From NCBI RefSeq assembly GCF_003597395.2, contig NC_133773.1, positions 60,315,407-60,379,406 of the forward strand: a stretch of 64,000 nt of DNA. Direction: 5' to 3'. A program made the position numbers and the translations under genes. Each line of letters opens with the position of its first letter. The stretch's first letter is position 1. Origin of the DNA: Chelonoidis abingdonii. Its lineage: Eukaryota; Chordata; Testudines; Testudinidae. Positions 24,891 to 36,522 of this stretch are shown one piece after another. The notes under the pieces were generated by a model, which searched no databases, had not been told where the DNA came from, and saw nothing but the letters and a program-made list of their open reading frames with translations.

Positions 24891-26354
24891 GGACTATTAT
24901 CTTTGCCTATCTTGTCACTAGCCCTTCAATTTGTTAGCCTGATCAGACTAAGAAAGATGTGAGCCATTCTTTAAAAGGTCTACCTGTATTCTGTTCCAAA
25001 AAGCACTCTATAGAGTGAATAATTGTTTTACCAATTTCCCATATAGATTTTCCTTTTTTGTTACCAAATGAAACGCTTAAGTGACCAAGTATGTGATTCT
25101 GTACGACAAAGCATTGACATTTACAGAGTTAATGGACTTGATCTAAGGAAATGTCAGCCATATACTTTCATACAAAAATGGCATCCTCAAACAGACAAGA
25201 ACAAGGAACAACGTGTTAAGACAATAAACATGATTGTATAGGTAAAAATATTGCATTTATTTAATTGCATGTGTTACAAAATGGTATTTTATTAACTAAA
25301 AACGTCTAAAGTTAACTTAGAAACAGTCTGTTTATCATGACAGAGACTGAAAATGGCACTGATGACTGTTTTAAATTGAGTTTGTCAAGTTAGCCTGATA
25401 GAAAGTTTATAAATAAGCTATTCAATACAATTTCCCTAACTTCAGAATCTAAAACATGTCCCAAGGAAACTGACTATATAAACACTCTGTACTTCAGTGA
25501 ATTGTTTTCTAGTGGGCTGAAACAACATAGTGGGATGCACCACATGATAAAAGCATTTTTTATTTTCTCCAGATAAAGGAATCTAGGCATCAATTGTTAA
25601 AGTTTTGTTTTAGTTTCAAATAGCCTTTTTTTGGCACTGCAGATGCTAAGATTTTTTTTTAAAACTCAAAACAATGTTCATATTGTTTCTAAAACCAATA
25701 TAAAAAACTTTATCATGACCTAATCTTTTCTGTGGTTATTCTCTGACAAGAAGGTATTCCCAATCAGCTGTTTGAGACTTTAAATGGTTAGGCTAAACTT
25801 TTAGAAAGTAAATGTGTAAGCTACACACCTAAATAGATATTTATTCATGGAAATAAAGGTGGCATTATTTTCTACAGGTGCTGAGGAGCTACAGTTATCA
25901 TTAATGTCAAAGACAGCTGCAAGTCCATAGCATCTCTGCAACTCAAAGAACTTATTTAGATGCCTAAAATAAGATTTAAGTGTCTACTTTTCAGGACTTA
26001 TGTTGAAAATTTTGGCTTTAATTTTTCTTTTCCATTTGATGTAACAGTATTAACATTATTGGAATGCAACATTTATCTCCAAGAATAGCCTACCACTTTC
26101 CAAAAGAAATATCACTGCTTTACCTGTGTCAGCTACATAGACCATTATTAAAGCACCAACTCCCATTCTTTTAATATTAGTTTAACCCCCTAAGTAGAAT
26201 ATTTTTTCATCTCAGAGTGTGAAAATTTACAAACTAAACCAAGGAACCACACAGCAGAGCGATTGTTCAAGTATTTGCATGAGAGCAAAGGTTTTCTGCT
26301 AAGATAACAGTAAATTTACCAATACGAAAACAGATTTTCTTAATAGACAGTCCA
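24891..26354. other. Intron, no gene seen
   Basis: AT-rich sequence between DIRS copy B and the next CR1 fragment. No repeat or exon recognised. Confidence 0.5.
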
Positions 26355-26535
26355 TATATTTAACAAATTTTAAGACCAGAAGGACCATTGTGATCATCTA
26401 ATCTGACCTTCTGCATAACATAGGCCAAAGAACCTCAACCAGTAGTTTCTGCATCAAGCCAATAACTTCTGTTTGAGCTATAGCATATCATTTAGAAGGA
26501 TATCTAATCATGTTGAAAGACATGAAATGCAGCCA
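26355..26535 (-). mobile_element. Old CR1-like LINE 3' fragment
   Basis: The plus-strand text AGACCAGAAGGACCATTGTG and ATCATCTAATCTGACCTTCT is the complement of a common amniote CR1-like 3' region. It is truncated at 26535 by a GC-rich insertion. Confidence 0.65.
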
Positions 26536-26818
26536 CGGTCGTGCGCAATGGGAGGCAAGCAGGGGCACGGGGCCCCCCAATAACCAGTGGGGGGCACAAA
26601 ACTTCTCCTGCTCCTGCACTGCAGCAGGGAGAGTGGAACTCCTTCAGCCCAGGGGCTGAGGCGAGGAAACACTCTCCCTTATGCAGCCCTGGAGCAGGAG
26701 GAGTTCTGCAGAGGAGTTAGCTCTCCTCACCCCCACCTGCCGCCAGAGGAGTTCTGCCTTCCCCCAAAAGCGCTAACATTTAAATTCTGTGCATGGCCCT
26801 GACTGCGCCTCTGTAGCA
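26536..26818. mobile_element. GC-rich insertion, probably a non-autonomous DNA transposon
   Basis: About 280 bp of much higher GC than the surroundings. The left edge CAGCCACGGTCGTGCGCAATG is roughly inverted at the right edge (CATGGCCCTGACTGCGCCTCTG). The body repeats GGAGGAGTTCTGC-type words. The ORF at 26587-26802 is a by-product. Family not assigned. Confidence 0.5.
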
Positions 26819-26925
26819 CTTTAGGGAAGACGCTACCACACCAATGGGGGGGGAGGGCTCCCCTCAGGATAGTTAGTCCACCTCCCCAAGAGGTGGTAGC
26901 TATGTCAACGAGGTCTCAAGTTTTT
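26819..26925. mobile_element. MITE fragment related to the 33.3-kb element
   Basis: Contains GTAGCACTTTAGGGAAGACG, CTCCCC blocks and GGTGGTAGCTATGTCAACG, the layout of the turtle-type MITE family that gives the more complete copy at 33303-33580. Only part of one side remains. Confidence 0.45.
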
Positions 26926-27384
26926 CTCTGAAACAATAAGGTTTAGCCTTTTTTTAAAAAAAACAACAACAACAACAACGAAAACAGAGTCTCAGGTAAC
27001 ATGTTGATTCCAACAGTTGAGGCTAAAAAAAAAAAAAAAAAACCACAAAAACTGGGAAAGAATAAAATCATAAGAGTTGGTAACACTATTTGTTCAATTA
27101 CCTCTCGTTCCTGGGGGATTTTTCTTTTTAACTTTGCTTACCTCCATAGCTGCCATTGTGCTGCTTTTTCTTGGTTGCAAGTTTACTGTTAAATTTATTT
27201 CAGTGAGAGATATTGCCCTGACAACCACTGCATGAGATGCTCAGCCAATATGTGAAGTGGAGGGGGACTGAGGCATTATGGGCTTCCTACTTTTCTACCC
27301 TCAGCTATGCCAGATTCAAGGTCCCAGACAGGTACTTTTCCCTGCAAGGTGCTGACCACACTATCCAGCAAAGCACTCGAGGCT

Positions 27385-27520
27385 CTGCTTAACTTTGAGC
27401 AGGTGAGAAGTCCCATTCAAGTCAATGGGACTACCCAGGAACTCAAAATTAATCACATGCATAAGAGCTTTGCTGGAACAAGGTCGGACTGTTCAGCACA
27501 GGATCAAGGCACAAGTGAGT
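27385..27520. repeat. Ancient interspersed repeat, family unassigned
   Basis: Contains GTCCCATTCAAGTCAATGGG and CACATGCATAAGAGCTTTGC, words that recur widely in amniote genomes. No coding content. Confidence 0.4.
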
Positions 27521-27971
27521 AGATTAGGTACTTAGATTCTCCTGTAGCCAGGGTGAAAGGTGCCCAGCCATCTGGAGCAGAGCTAGGAATTTCCTTGCTC
27601 TGCACATTGCTGCTGATTGCAAAGATAATCAGGTACAAGTTCAGGCACTTTCCAAGGTGGGAAAGGCAAAAAAAAAGAGAAACAGCAGAACAAGAGAGCG
27701 CAAGCGAGTTAGGCACAAGTAGCAAAGTTAGAGATGGGAAGATTTTAGAAGATTATTGCCAACTTAAGGTCAACAAATTATTAACTTTAGTCCAAATTCA
27801 ATTTTAAGACCTAAAGGTGATATGCACAGCAACTGTGTGGACAGGCATTTCTGATGAAGTATTAGAGGGAGAGGTTTATGAATACTCTAGACTATGCCAT
27901 AGCAAAGAAAGGATTCAATCCACATGAGAGGCTCAACAAACATGACGGATCTGAGACTAATGCAAATATTC

Positions 27972-28028
27972 CTATAATTATATCTATATCTATACCTATA
28001 CCTATATCCATATCCATTATATATATGT
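27972..28028. repeat. Hexanucleotide microsatellite (TATATC-type)
   Basis: Imperfect run of TATATC, TATACC and TATATCCA units ending in TATATATATG. Confidence 0.85.
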
Positions 28029-30009
28029 CAAGGAGATTCTCTTTTCGTTGAGCAGAGGCATAAGTTTTACAATCAGAAGTATTATTTACATTTTTAATGA
28101 GGTCTGGTTATATACTGTGATTTAAGTTTTAAATACTGCTACAAAAAAGTCTTTAGAACCATTCCAATGGAATAAAAACTTTACAGACACACTGTTCCCT
28201 CACCAGTAAAAGATCTACAAGTCACTAAATTCCTAAAGGCAGTACCTTGAACACAACAGAACCTCATTTTTCTCCATTTAACTAAAAATAAAACAGCTAA
28301 AAATAGGTGACTTTCAAACCAAATCTTGTCATCTGATATATATATTAGCTACCATTTAAACTAGATGAAAGTGTAGTTTGTCAAAGCCAAGTGAAGACTT
28401 TGTGCAATAGAGAGAAGATGGGAAATTCACATTCCAGTAAGGAAGACCTGACTTTCAGAAGATTTTTCAAAAGCTTAAGAACATAAGACATGAGCAGAAG
28501 CCTTTACATGTTTATTGTCTGGTGAAATAGCTTCATGTTGTTCTAGTTTATTTTTAAAAAGCAGCTATTACTATAACCATCTTACATAAAAACAATTAAG
28601 AATTCTCAATGGACACTCAAAAAAGTGTTTTATGACATCACTTTCACGAAGCCAGTGAATGAAAGGCATATCCCTTCCACCAAAGTTCACTCCTCTGACC
28701 TATACACATTTTCTTTAAAAAAAGTTACTGGCATCCCCAAGCCCACTATCAAGGAGGATGACTTTTGAAAAGGTTTATGAAAGCTTCAAACTTTTTGAAA
28801 CATTTCTATTCCATCATGTGCAAAAAGGGTATCAGAGAAGGTGTTGCCATAGATGCAAATGCTATGGTGGGTTTTTCTTCATTTACTTGCAGCATACCTC
28901 ATATGTTTTCAATTTACATAAAGATGATGAAACTTAAGTCTATACACAGACAAACAAAATACAATGAACTAAAGGCCAGAGTTTGTACAATGCTCATTTG
29001 TGTTGCACATGGTTTTTTTGAGAGTTTTAAAATATTCATTATGTGGTCTCCAGAACTCCAAACAAATTCTCTTCTATCCCTCCCTCCAACATACTGTAAG
29101 TTATAATTTTTAAATTTCAACATCTCTCCAATATTGTTTGGTGTCTATGCCTTGATGGTTTATTGTGGTTCTAATTCATATTTTTAACAAAACAGCTACT
29201 ACTATGAAAATCAAATTTGTTCACTGTAAAGGTAAAAAATTGCATATTACAAACCTACAATTTAAAATGGAAAGATATAGTAAGCACAGAGATATAAACA
29301 TGATAGTCTTGATTTTGCAAGAGAAAGACCAGGATGAATCAGATGCAGATCCCACAATATCAGAATTCCCATAGTTTGGGGTTGGAGGCTGGGATAAAAG
29401 TGGCAGACTGGATAAATTGTTCTAGTCTGGAATTAGTTATACTAACTACTGTATGATGAATGAGTAATTTCTTCTTCCTAAGCCCTTTCTGGTAAACCTG
29501 GCATAAGTGTGCCTGTTATCCTCCATTTCTTCATTAATTATCAATATTAACTATATTTTGCTACCTTTTTTTTTTCCCCCACCATAGCATTTGCATCTAT
29601 GGCAACATATTCTCTAACACCCCTTTTTTCCTGTTTGAACCAACAGACCATTGCAAATGAAAAGCAATTGAAGGAATGAGCAGTCTACAGCTATACTCTG
29701 TTTTCCGATAGATCAGTGTCACAGTAGCTGTCTAAGCAGTTTCAGACCCACATATTTTAATTTTCACATTAACAAACATGTCTATGAATAGTCAGGGTAA
29801 AAATACATATATATCCTTTAGAAGAAGATACAGAGTGTTATATGTTGAGAATCTGTAAGTGCAATGCATCTTGCTGATCTAAGTTAAGATTGTTATGTTA
29901 ATACATAGGAATAAAAACCTTAATAATGTTTGTAAGTTAATATATGGACTGTAAGAGCAAATCAATTCACCTCAACTAGTTATTTTTATAATTTGTAATC
30001 CTTAATTTT
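28029..30009. other. Intron, no gene seen
   Basis: AT-rich sequence. A short open frame at 28765-29106 has no recognisable domain or splice context. Confidence 0.5.
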
Positions 30010-30300
30010 TTAAAAAGGGTTTGATTAATGTAGTTTTCATAAGACAAACTTTTTTGTTTGTTTTTTGGCAAACTGAAGTTAAAAAACTGTTTCAGGTCAA
30101 AGTGTTTCATTTGAGGAGATTTATTTAATATTTATTAATTTTTTAAATAAAATTGAAGTGAAATTCAAATTGAAAATTAAAACATTTCATTTAGAACACA
30201 GCAAATTTGCCACAAATCACAAAATGTTTCCCTCAACCTGAATCTATATATTTTCTGCAAAAAAAAAAATTTCATTTGAAATATTTTTTCCAGCTCTAGT
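30010..30300. repeat. AT-rich interspersed repeat (TTTCATTT-type)
   Basis: Repeated words AAATGTTTC, TTTCATTTGA and AATTGAAG, ending CCAGCTCTAGTTG. The same style of sequence recurs at 54845-55395. Probably an old non-coding element. Confidence 0.35.
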
Positions 30301-32679
30301 TGTCAGCTGATCTATATTGAGGGAAGCCTCAAATTATTTGAGAGATCAACCATTTTTGTCTAATATCTAGTCTAAAATACTATTTGAAATTAGAGACAGA
30401 TCAAATTTTCTTAATTTACAAGAGAAGTTTTTCTTAACTAACCTCCAGCCTTTAGAACTCAACCAGGAATCTAAAAATCAAGCTAGATTCTTTTCTTCAA
30501 ACACACTCCATCACCAGTAATAAAAGTCTTTTGGCCAAATTCTGTCCTTAGCTGTATCTCTGAGACCACACAGTAGTCAAATTATGCTACACCTGTACAG
30601 CTGCACAGTAACTGTCTTCTTTGGAGTTAGGTAATCACATAATTGGTCCCATAATTTCTCTATTTAGCTGAACAACCACTGTCCAGAATCTAAACCTTTA
30701 TTTTATTAAGGTGAAGCTCTTAGTTTGCTAAAAATAAGGTTGTTGGAAAAATACATAATCTACCTAGAGACGGGAGATTTAGTCTGTAAATGATAGTGGA
30801 AAGAAAGAGGAGTTCTAGAATACAATCATATGGTTTATAATAGTATCAATTTAATAATTATTTAAAAGCCACAAAGCATTAACCAAGAGGCAATTCAGCA
30901 ATAACTTTAAAGGATTCTTTAAGTAGGAATTGAGGGAAGACCCATTTAGAGGAGAATACAGGGGACATTTTTAGGAATTTCTTTCCCTCCCCTGTGAAAG
31001 TTGCATTCCAGCTTATAAAGCAGCTCTATCATCTGAGTCAGCCACAGAACAAAGTGACAATAAGACATTTTATGCTAAAGAAAAACACACTTACTGGTCT
31101 TCAAAGAATCATTTGTCCCTGAGTGTGACGTGACTATTTTGCTAAGTCTAAGCCATAAGTTATTAACGGAATGTACTTGGGAGGGTAGAGCGGAGGGAGG
31201 GTCCATCTGTTTACATGGTTTTATAGTTTTTAAAAGAAAATGGTCGAATTAACACCTTTACAGCAAGAATAGCTTCTGAAAACCTAATTTAGATGAGGTG
31301 ACTATCTACTAGGTAAATGCTCCTTAGAGCACAGCCTTAGTAATTGATTTGTTAATGACATCCATCCTGCCCAGATGAACCTTACCTTGTTGCTTACAGG
31401 CGTGAAGGATCTAGATGTTATCTATACTAATAAAACATTAAACAAGGGCCATATTTATAGTAGGCACTCTATAAATCAGGTTAAGGCAGGTCAGAGCTGC
31501 ATAGTAAGAAAACTACAGGCTAGATCTTACTACTGTAACTGAACACTCTTGTTACTTTTCTTTGGCCCTTGGGATCAAGACTAGTAGTGTGTTCCTATCC
31601 ACCTCAGAATGGTGTTTCTCTTGACATAAACCCAAGTAAACGCATTCATTACGACAGTCATTACTTTTTCACATCTTGAGAATCTCTATAAATTTTAAAA
31701 GAAACATCTTAAATAGCCATTTCCCCTACTCCTAAGAAGTTGAAAGATTACTTTCCATTGTATCAGGTTTGACACATCTGATAAATTTCACGACATACTA
31801 AAAGAAAATTTTTTCAGCTGTTTTTCATTCAGTTTGTTTCATCATATCTCAGTATCTGCCCTGCTACTGCGAAGTTCATTTTCTACTATGATTGATTCTC
31901 ATTCTCTTTAGTTACCAACTAACAGGAATCTTTTTTATTTAAATAAAAAATTGCCTTTGTCACATTGTTCCACAGTTAACTAGCTAAAGCTTTTTAGCAA
32001 AAAGGAAATATTGCTCTTGGTCGGCTTTAACAATCAATTCCTAATGAAGGAAATATTGATAATTCTCATGAGTGTCACTGCAAGTCAAAGATCATGCCCC
32101 TGTCAACTACTCTGTCATTTTCCATAAATCTCAGAAATATTATATAGATATTGATTGAGCATTAAACATCATTGGTAATATTAAGTGGGTTTTTATATAT
32201 ATTTAAAGTAATACATTATATTATGCACTTCTGTCCTACTTGGGTTATAAAAGGACTAAGCACTAAATAATTAAACAAAAGTTAGTGTTACAATTCTCAG
32301 TTACAACTCCCCCTCATACACAAAAAATTAGCTAATAAAAAATTATAGTATCAGTGATATGAGTCCACAGAAAGAGGAAGAAAGGAAATCCATAAGACAC
32401 TGATGAGATAGAATGCTTATTAAAAAACTACAGGAAGAAACTTAAGATTCTGTAAAGTACCGTATTTTAATCTTACAACTATCAAGAGTACTAAGGAATG
32501 CAAAGTCATGTTCGTAAAACTCAAAATGATTGATTGAAAAGAGAACTGAACTACTGATTTGCATCATAAACCAGAGAAAAATACTAGTATTTGCAGATCA
32601 AAAGTCTCAAACATCACAATGTGCTGAAAGCTATGACCAGGGAGCCATCAAATATTGTGACATAAAATACAGAAGTTAC

Positions 32680-32744
32680 CTTCCTTCGTTGACAAGTTCA
32701 ATAAATGCTAGGCCTGCATTCTTCTGTATTGAGTTCTGCCACTC
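32680..32744 (-). CDS. NBEA: Neurobeachin-family exon (middle in window)
   Basis: Minus-strand exon of 65 nt. The acceptor is preceded by a pyrimidine tract (TTTCTTTTACTTTACAG) and the donor is GAAG followed by gtaacttctg. The frame begins in phase 0 with GAG TGG, gives [21 protein letters not shown], and ends with AG, the first two bases of an Arg codon finished in the 12.3-kb exon. The joined peptide reads [13 protein letters not shown] across the splice, as expected for NBEA. No stops. Together with its neighbours it forms part of the segment N-terminal to DUF1088. Confidence 0.85.
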
Positions 32745-33302
32745 CTGTAAAGTAAAAGAAAGAATCTGAAGCACTTAGTTTTATAAATATAGGTGAAAAA
32801 ACAACTTACATATTCTAAGCAGAATTATCAGACTATAATTATTTGAAGAGAAAGCCATGGCATCAAGTCAAAGTAAGCTAAGAGATCCCTGAAAAAAACA
32901 TGGACGATTACATATTTCTTTTGACTCCAGTTTATCTTCCTATTTAACATCATGTGATGTCACAATCTAATTTCAAACAGGTTTCCTAATTCCTCTAGTT
33001 CACTAATCTACTAGTCTCTGCTTCAATGTATCTTAGTAATGTAGCCCACGTGTTGATTACACTTCTTTCAGTTTCATTTTAAGCACTATCATTTCAAATA
33101 CACTAGGATTTTCCTTATTGTCCAAAGGATTACTTTATACACATATTGCTTATATACTGGCAACACTGATGCCATCTTTTCACAAAGGTATAACACCACT
33201 ACCTCTCTTCCAAAATCAGTCCTATATTTTCATGTTATCAAATATTAGATCATGAAGACCTGCTATCTTTCCAGAATTTTGTACATATTAACATTTTTTA
33301 AG

Positions 33303-33580
33303 GGCACGGCTACACTAGAGAATTTACCGCGGTGCTGTAAGCTGTCTCATGTAGCCACTTTAAGCCAACTGGAGAGAGCTCTCCCACTGGCTTAGCTACT
33401 CCAGCCCCCACAATTGACAGAAACTATGCTGGCGGGAGAAGCTCTCCCACCAACATAGCGCTGTGCACATCAGTGCTTATGTCAGCATAACTTATGTCAC
33501 TCAGGGGGGTGATTTACTCACACCCCGCCAAGCGACATAAATTATGCCAACATAAGCTGTAGTGTAGACATAGCCTAAGT
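33303..33580. mobile_element. MITE (hAT-like) of a common turtle-type family
   Basis: Left end AGGGCACGGCTACACTAGAG and right end, inverted, AGGCTATGTCTACACTACAG. The body contains paired blocks such as GGAGAGAGCTCTCCC and GGGAGAAGCTCTCCC, plus two similar CATAACTTATGTC-type motifs. No ORF. The flanking duplication is not clear. Confidence 0.7.
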
Positions 33581-34649
33581 AGCAGCAGTGGCAGGAATGT
33601 TACCTATACTATATATTCACATTATCTTTAATGGGGCCCTACCATATAATAGCACACCTCCCAATACACATCATTTTCTCATGGAAGTCCCACAGTCCAG
33701 CAACTCATTTGCTAATTCGTGCTCCTATTCATGGAGAGTTCATCTCCCCTGCAATAACTTAAGCCCCCTTCTTGACAATGCCCTATAAAGGAACAATTCT
33801 TCAATGGCAGTGGGATGGCCAGATCTCATGCGTTTTTTTCCATATCTAACTTCGATGATTTTTTGTAGTTTGGTTTGGTTAGGGTTATGTCCACAATGTT
33901 CTTTTTTTTAAAAAAAAAATCACACTTATCACTCCAGCACTGTCATCATTGTCCTTCTAATCTCATTAGCCCTCACACGATAAACAGAAAATGTGAAAAT
34001 ACAAATGTTTCTTGAAAGAAATGGAATATTTCAAAGCATAGGACTTTTTTTTCTGATCTCGAGTGAGCAGGTGAAAAAGTCACATTCCTTCTCTGTTTCA
34101 TTTATTAAAATGGCATGTATAGTTTTAAATTCTCTCTCACAATCATTGGCACAAAGATTAGATCACACAACAAAATCAATAGCACAGTATTGTCTCTTTG
34201 TGTCTCCAATCCTAAGCAAAACAAAACTCAGGATCTTTTAAAATTCAAGCTATCAAAGAAAGGGAAGATATGGGAAATCTGAACTCTCAGTTCTGATTCC
34301 TTGAGATTTTAGATGCTCTTACATACTTCTGTAAATTGTATTAACATACTACAGTTTTGAAGAGCTCAAGGATAAAGCTATCTTCAGTGAAATGAGTGGG
34401 ATTAGCATACATTATTTCTCATCAAGTGCAATGAATTATTACTACCATAGCTCAGTCCCTTACATCCATTATCAAGCTATTTATAATCTTATCAATTAAG
34501 TCCTCTACTTACTCACTGTATTAGAATTATTATTTTTTGCTCCACCTTGCTATGCACTAGCTTTCAATGTTATGTAAATCCTGCTGATGTTGCTCCTACT
34601 TCCCCTAGCCCTCCCTACTATCTTATTACCCTCACTGCATTGTTTTAAA

Positions 34650-34740
34650 ATAGTTTGTAAGCATCTTGAGCTAAGTATTACTCCTCTTTACTAGGAAACA
34701 CCTAGCACGCTTTTGGGTGCTGTTAATATTATCAACAAAA
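34650..34740 (+). repeat. L2/MIR-type 3'-end relic
   Basis: Contains TTGTAAGCATCTTGAG and ACACCTAGCACGCTTTTGGG, the conserved words of the 3' ends of L2-like LINEs and their SINEs. Confidence 0.5.
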
Positions 34741-36152
34741 CTCCCATCATAATGAATTAATATACAAAAGCTTTTTTCATCTTAAATCAGGCTGTAAATA
34801 ATTAACATTGTCTAACAAAGATAATGTAGTATATATGGTTCTCCACAAACTTTACAGAAGGAAAAGCAAATTAAAGAATTATTTTTCTGTTTATGACATT
34901 GTCCATCTGTTTCTTCATGCTAATAATGGCTTTCTGCTTAAATAGCACTGCAATGCTTTAAAACTTAATTGGTGAAGATGGAAGTTGCCAAAAGTGAAGA
35001 GAAAGTGCATTTATCATTGTAACTTTTAGCATTTTTCTCCACATCAGAAACAATTATCAAAGGAGGCGTTAGTCTAAGCAATTTCATAAACCACAGCTGA
35101 ACACGCCCTAAAGCGAGCTTTAATAGTTGAAAGAGAAGCTTAATGGTCATCATCTTTCATGATCAATTCAATATTTCACCACAGCATATACACCCTCCAC
35201 AACAATTATACTCACTATGCATCCTGCATTGTTATACCAAGATCTTAGTTATTCATCTCCCAAAGGTACTGATGAAAAACATGTTAAAAGGCTCAAACTC
35301 AACCACTAATGCAACTAAATAACTACACAACACATTTGAGCACTTTGAAAAGGAAGGACTACAAGAAGAGATCAACAAAGTCAATAATTTCATACTTGTT
35401 CTAAATTGTACTTAATTGACTATCATTTCCTACGGCTATAAATGTTTACTCTCTAGCAGACACAAGCTACTTCTAATGCTCTTGGTCAGTGTACAATGTA
35501 CAGTGAAGCAGAAATGAATAGAAGTATTAAACACCATCATAAGCATTGGTTTCAATGAAAATATTAATAAGCATTGGCACGAGCCCATGGGTCTGAAATT
35601 ACATTTTATTCAAATACTCTAATGAGGGAATTTCTTACTTTATAATTAATATTTCACCAGCCTTTTCATAGGTATGTAAGCACTTTAATAAGTATACTAA
35701 AAGTGATCTAAATGCACTGTATTTTTTTAAATATTTTCGCTTTTCTTGAAATGCTGTTTTATGACTTCTCCGAACAATGTCAATTTCATTAAGAATATAG
35801 ATACTGGTACACCTCCCGCAGCAACATTACAATAAGGGAACTATTTCTCTCACAATGTGAACAACATCATCAGCTGTTAGATAAGCAGCAAGTTGTATTT
35901 CTTTTAAAATGTATACCTAAAATTAATTCAAAACTAGCAGTGCAGAGACAAGTAATCTTGACAGCACAGCAGAAGCACATAAAGGCGTACTGCTCTTTGA
36001 AATATTTTGTTCTTACTAAAATACTGTTTAAGGGTCAAGACTGAGTTTATTCACAACACATTCTCCTTAGTACTATTCTTCAGAACAAATAACAAAGGTA
36101 TAGGGTGAAATCCTGGCCCTATTTTCATCAATAGCGTTTGTGAGCAAACAAT

Positions 36153-36522
36153 CAGGGCCGGCGCTTCCATTTAGGCAGCCTAGGCAATCGCCTAGGGCGT
36201 CAGGATTATTGGGGGGTGAGGGGGGGCAGCAGGCGGCTCCGGTGGACCTGCCGCAGTCGTGCCTGCGGAGGGTCCCCTGGTCTCGCGGCTCCAGTGGAGC
36301 TGCGGCAGGCATTCTTGTGGACGGTCCGCGGCTCTGGTGGACCTTCCGCAGGCATGGCTGCGGCAGCTCCATCGGAGCCATGGACGAGCGGACCCTCTCC
36401 GCAGGAATGCCTGTGGCAGTTCCACCGGAGCCACAGACCAGCAGACCCTCTCCGCAGGCCAGCGCGCTGGGCGGCAAAATGGCCTTGTGCCTAGGGCGCT
36501 AAAAACACTAGTGCCGGTCCTG
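36153..36522. mobile_element. GC-rich non-autonomous hAT with perfect 8-bp TSD
   Basis: Ends CAGGGCCGGC and GCCGGTCCTG, inverted. Identical octamers CAAACAAT flank it at 36145-36152 and 36523-36530. The 370-bp body is a CpG-rich island in AT-rich intron, built of direct and inverted copies of CTGCGGAGGGTCC and GCGGCTCCGGTGGA-type words. Five overlapping ORFs of 90-134 aa across both strands (36073-36558) are artefacts of this composition. Confidence 0.9.

Larger units (their letters stand above)
12417..32679 (-). other. Host-gene intron, 20,263 bp, phase 2
   Basis: Bounded on the minus strand by donor gtaacttctg (next to 32680) and acceptor cccacag (next to 12416). The parts not listed as separate elements (12417-12818, 13510-16069, 16401-17579, 24891-26354, 28029-30009, 30301-32679) show AT-rich sequence with no gene that I can support. 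Confidence 0.8.

Noticed and set aside
28765..29106. 113-aa ORF as a small gene
   Set aside because: Composition matches surrounding intron, with no domain, splice or promoter evidence.
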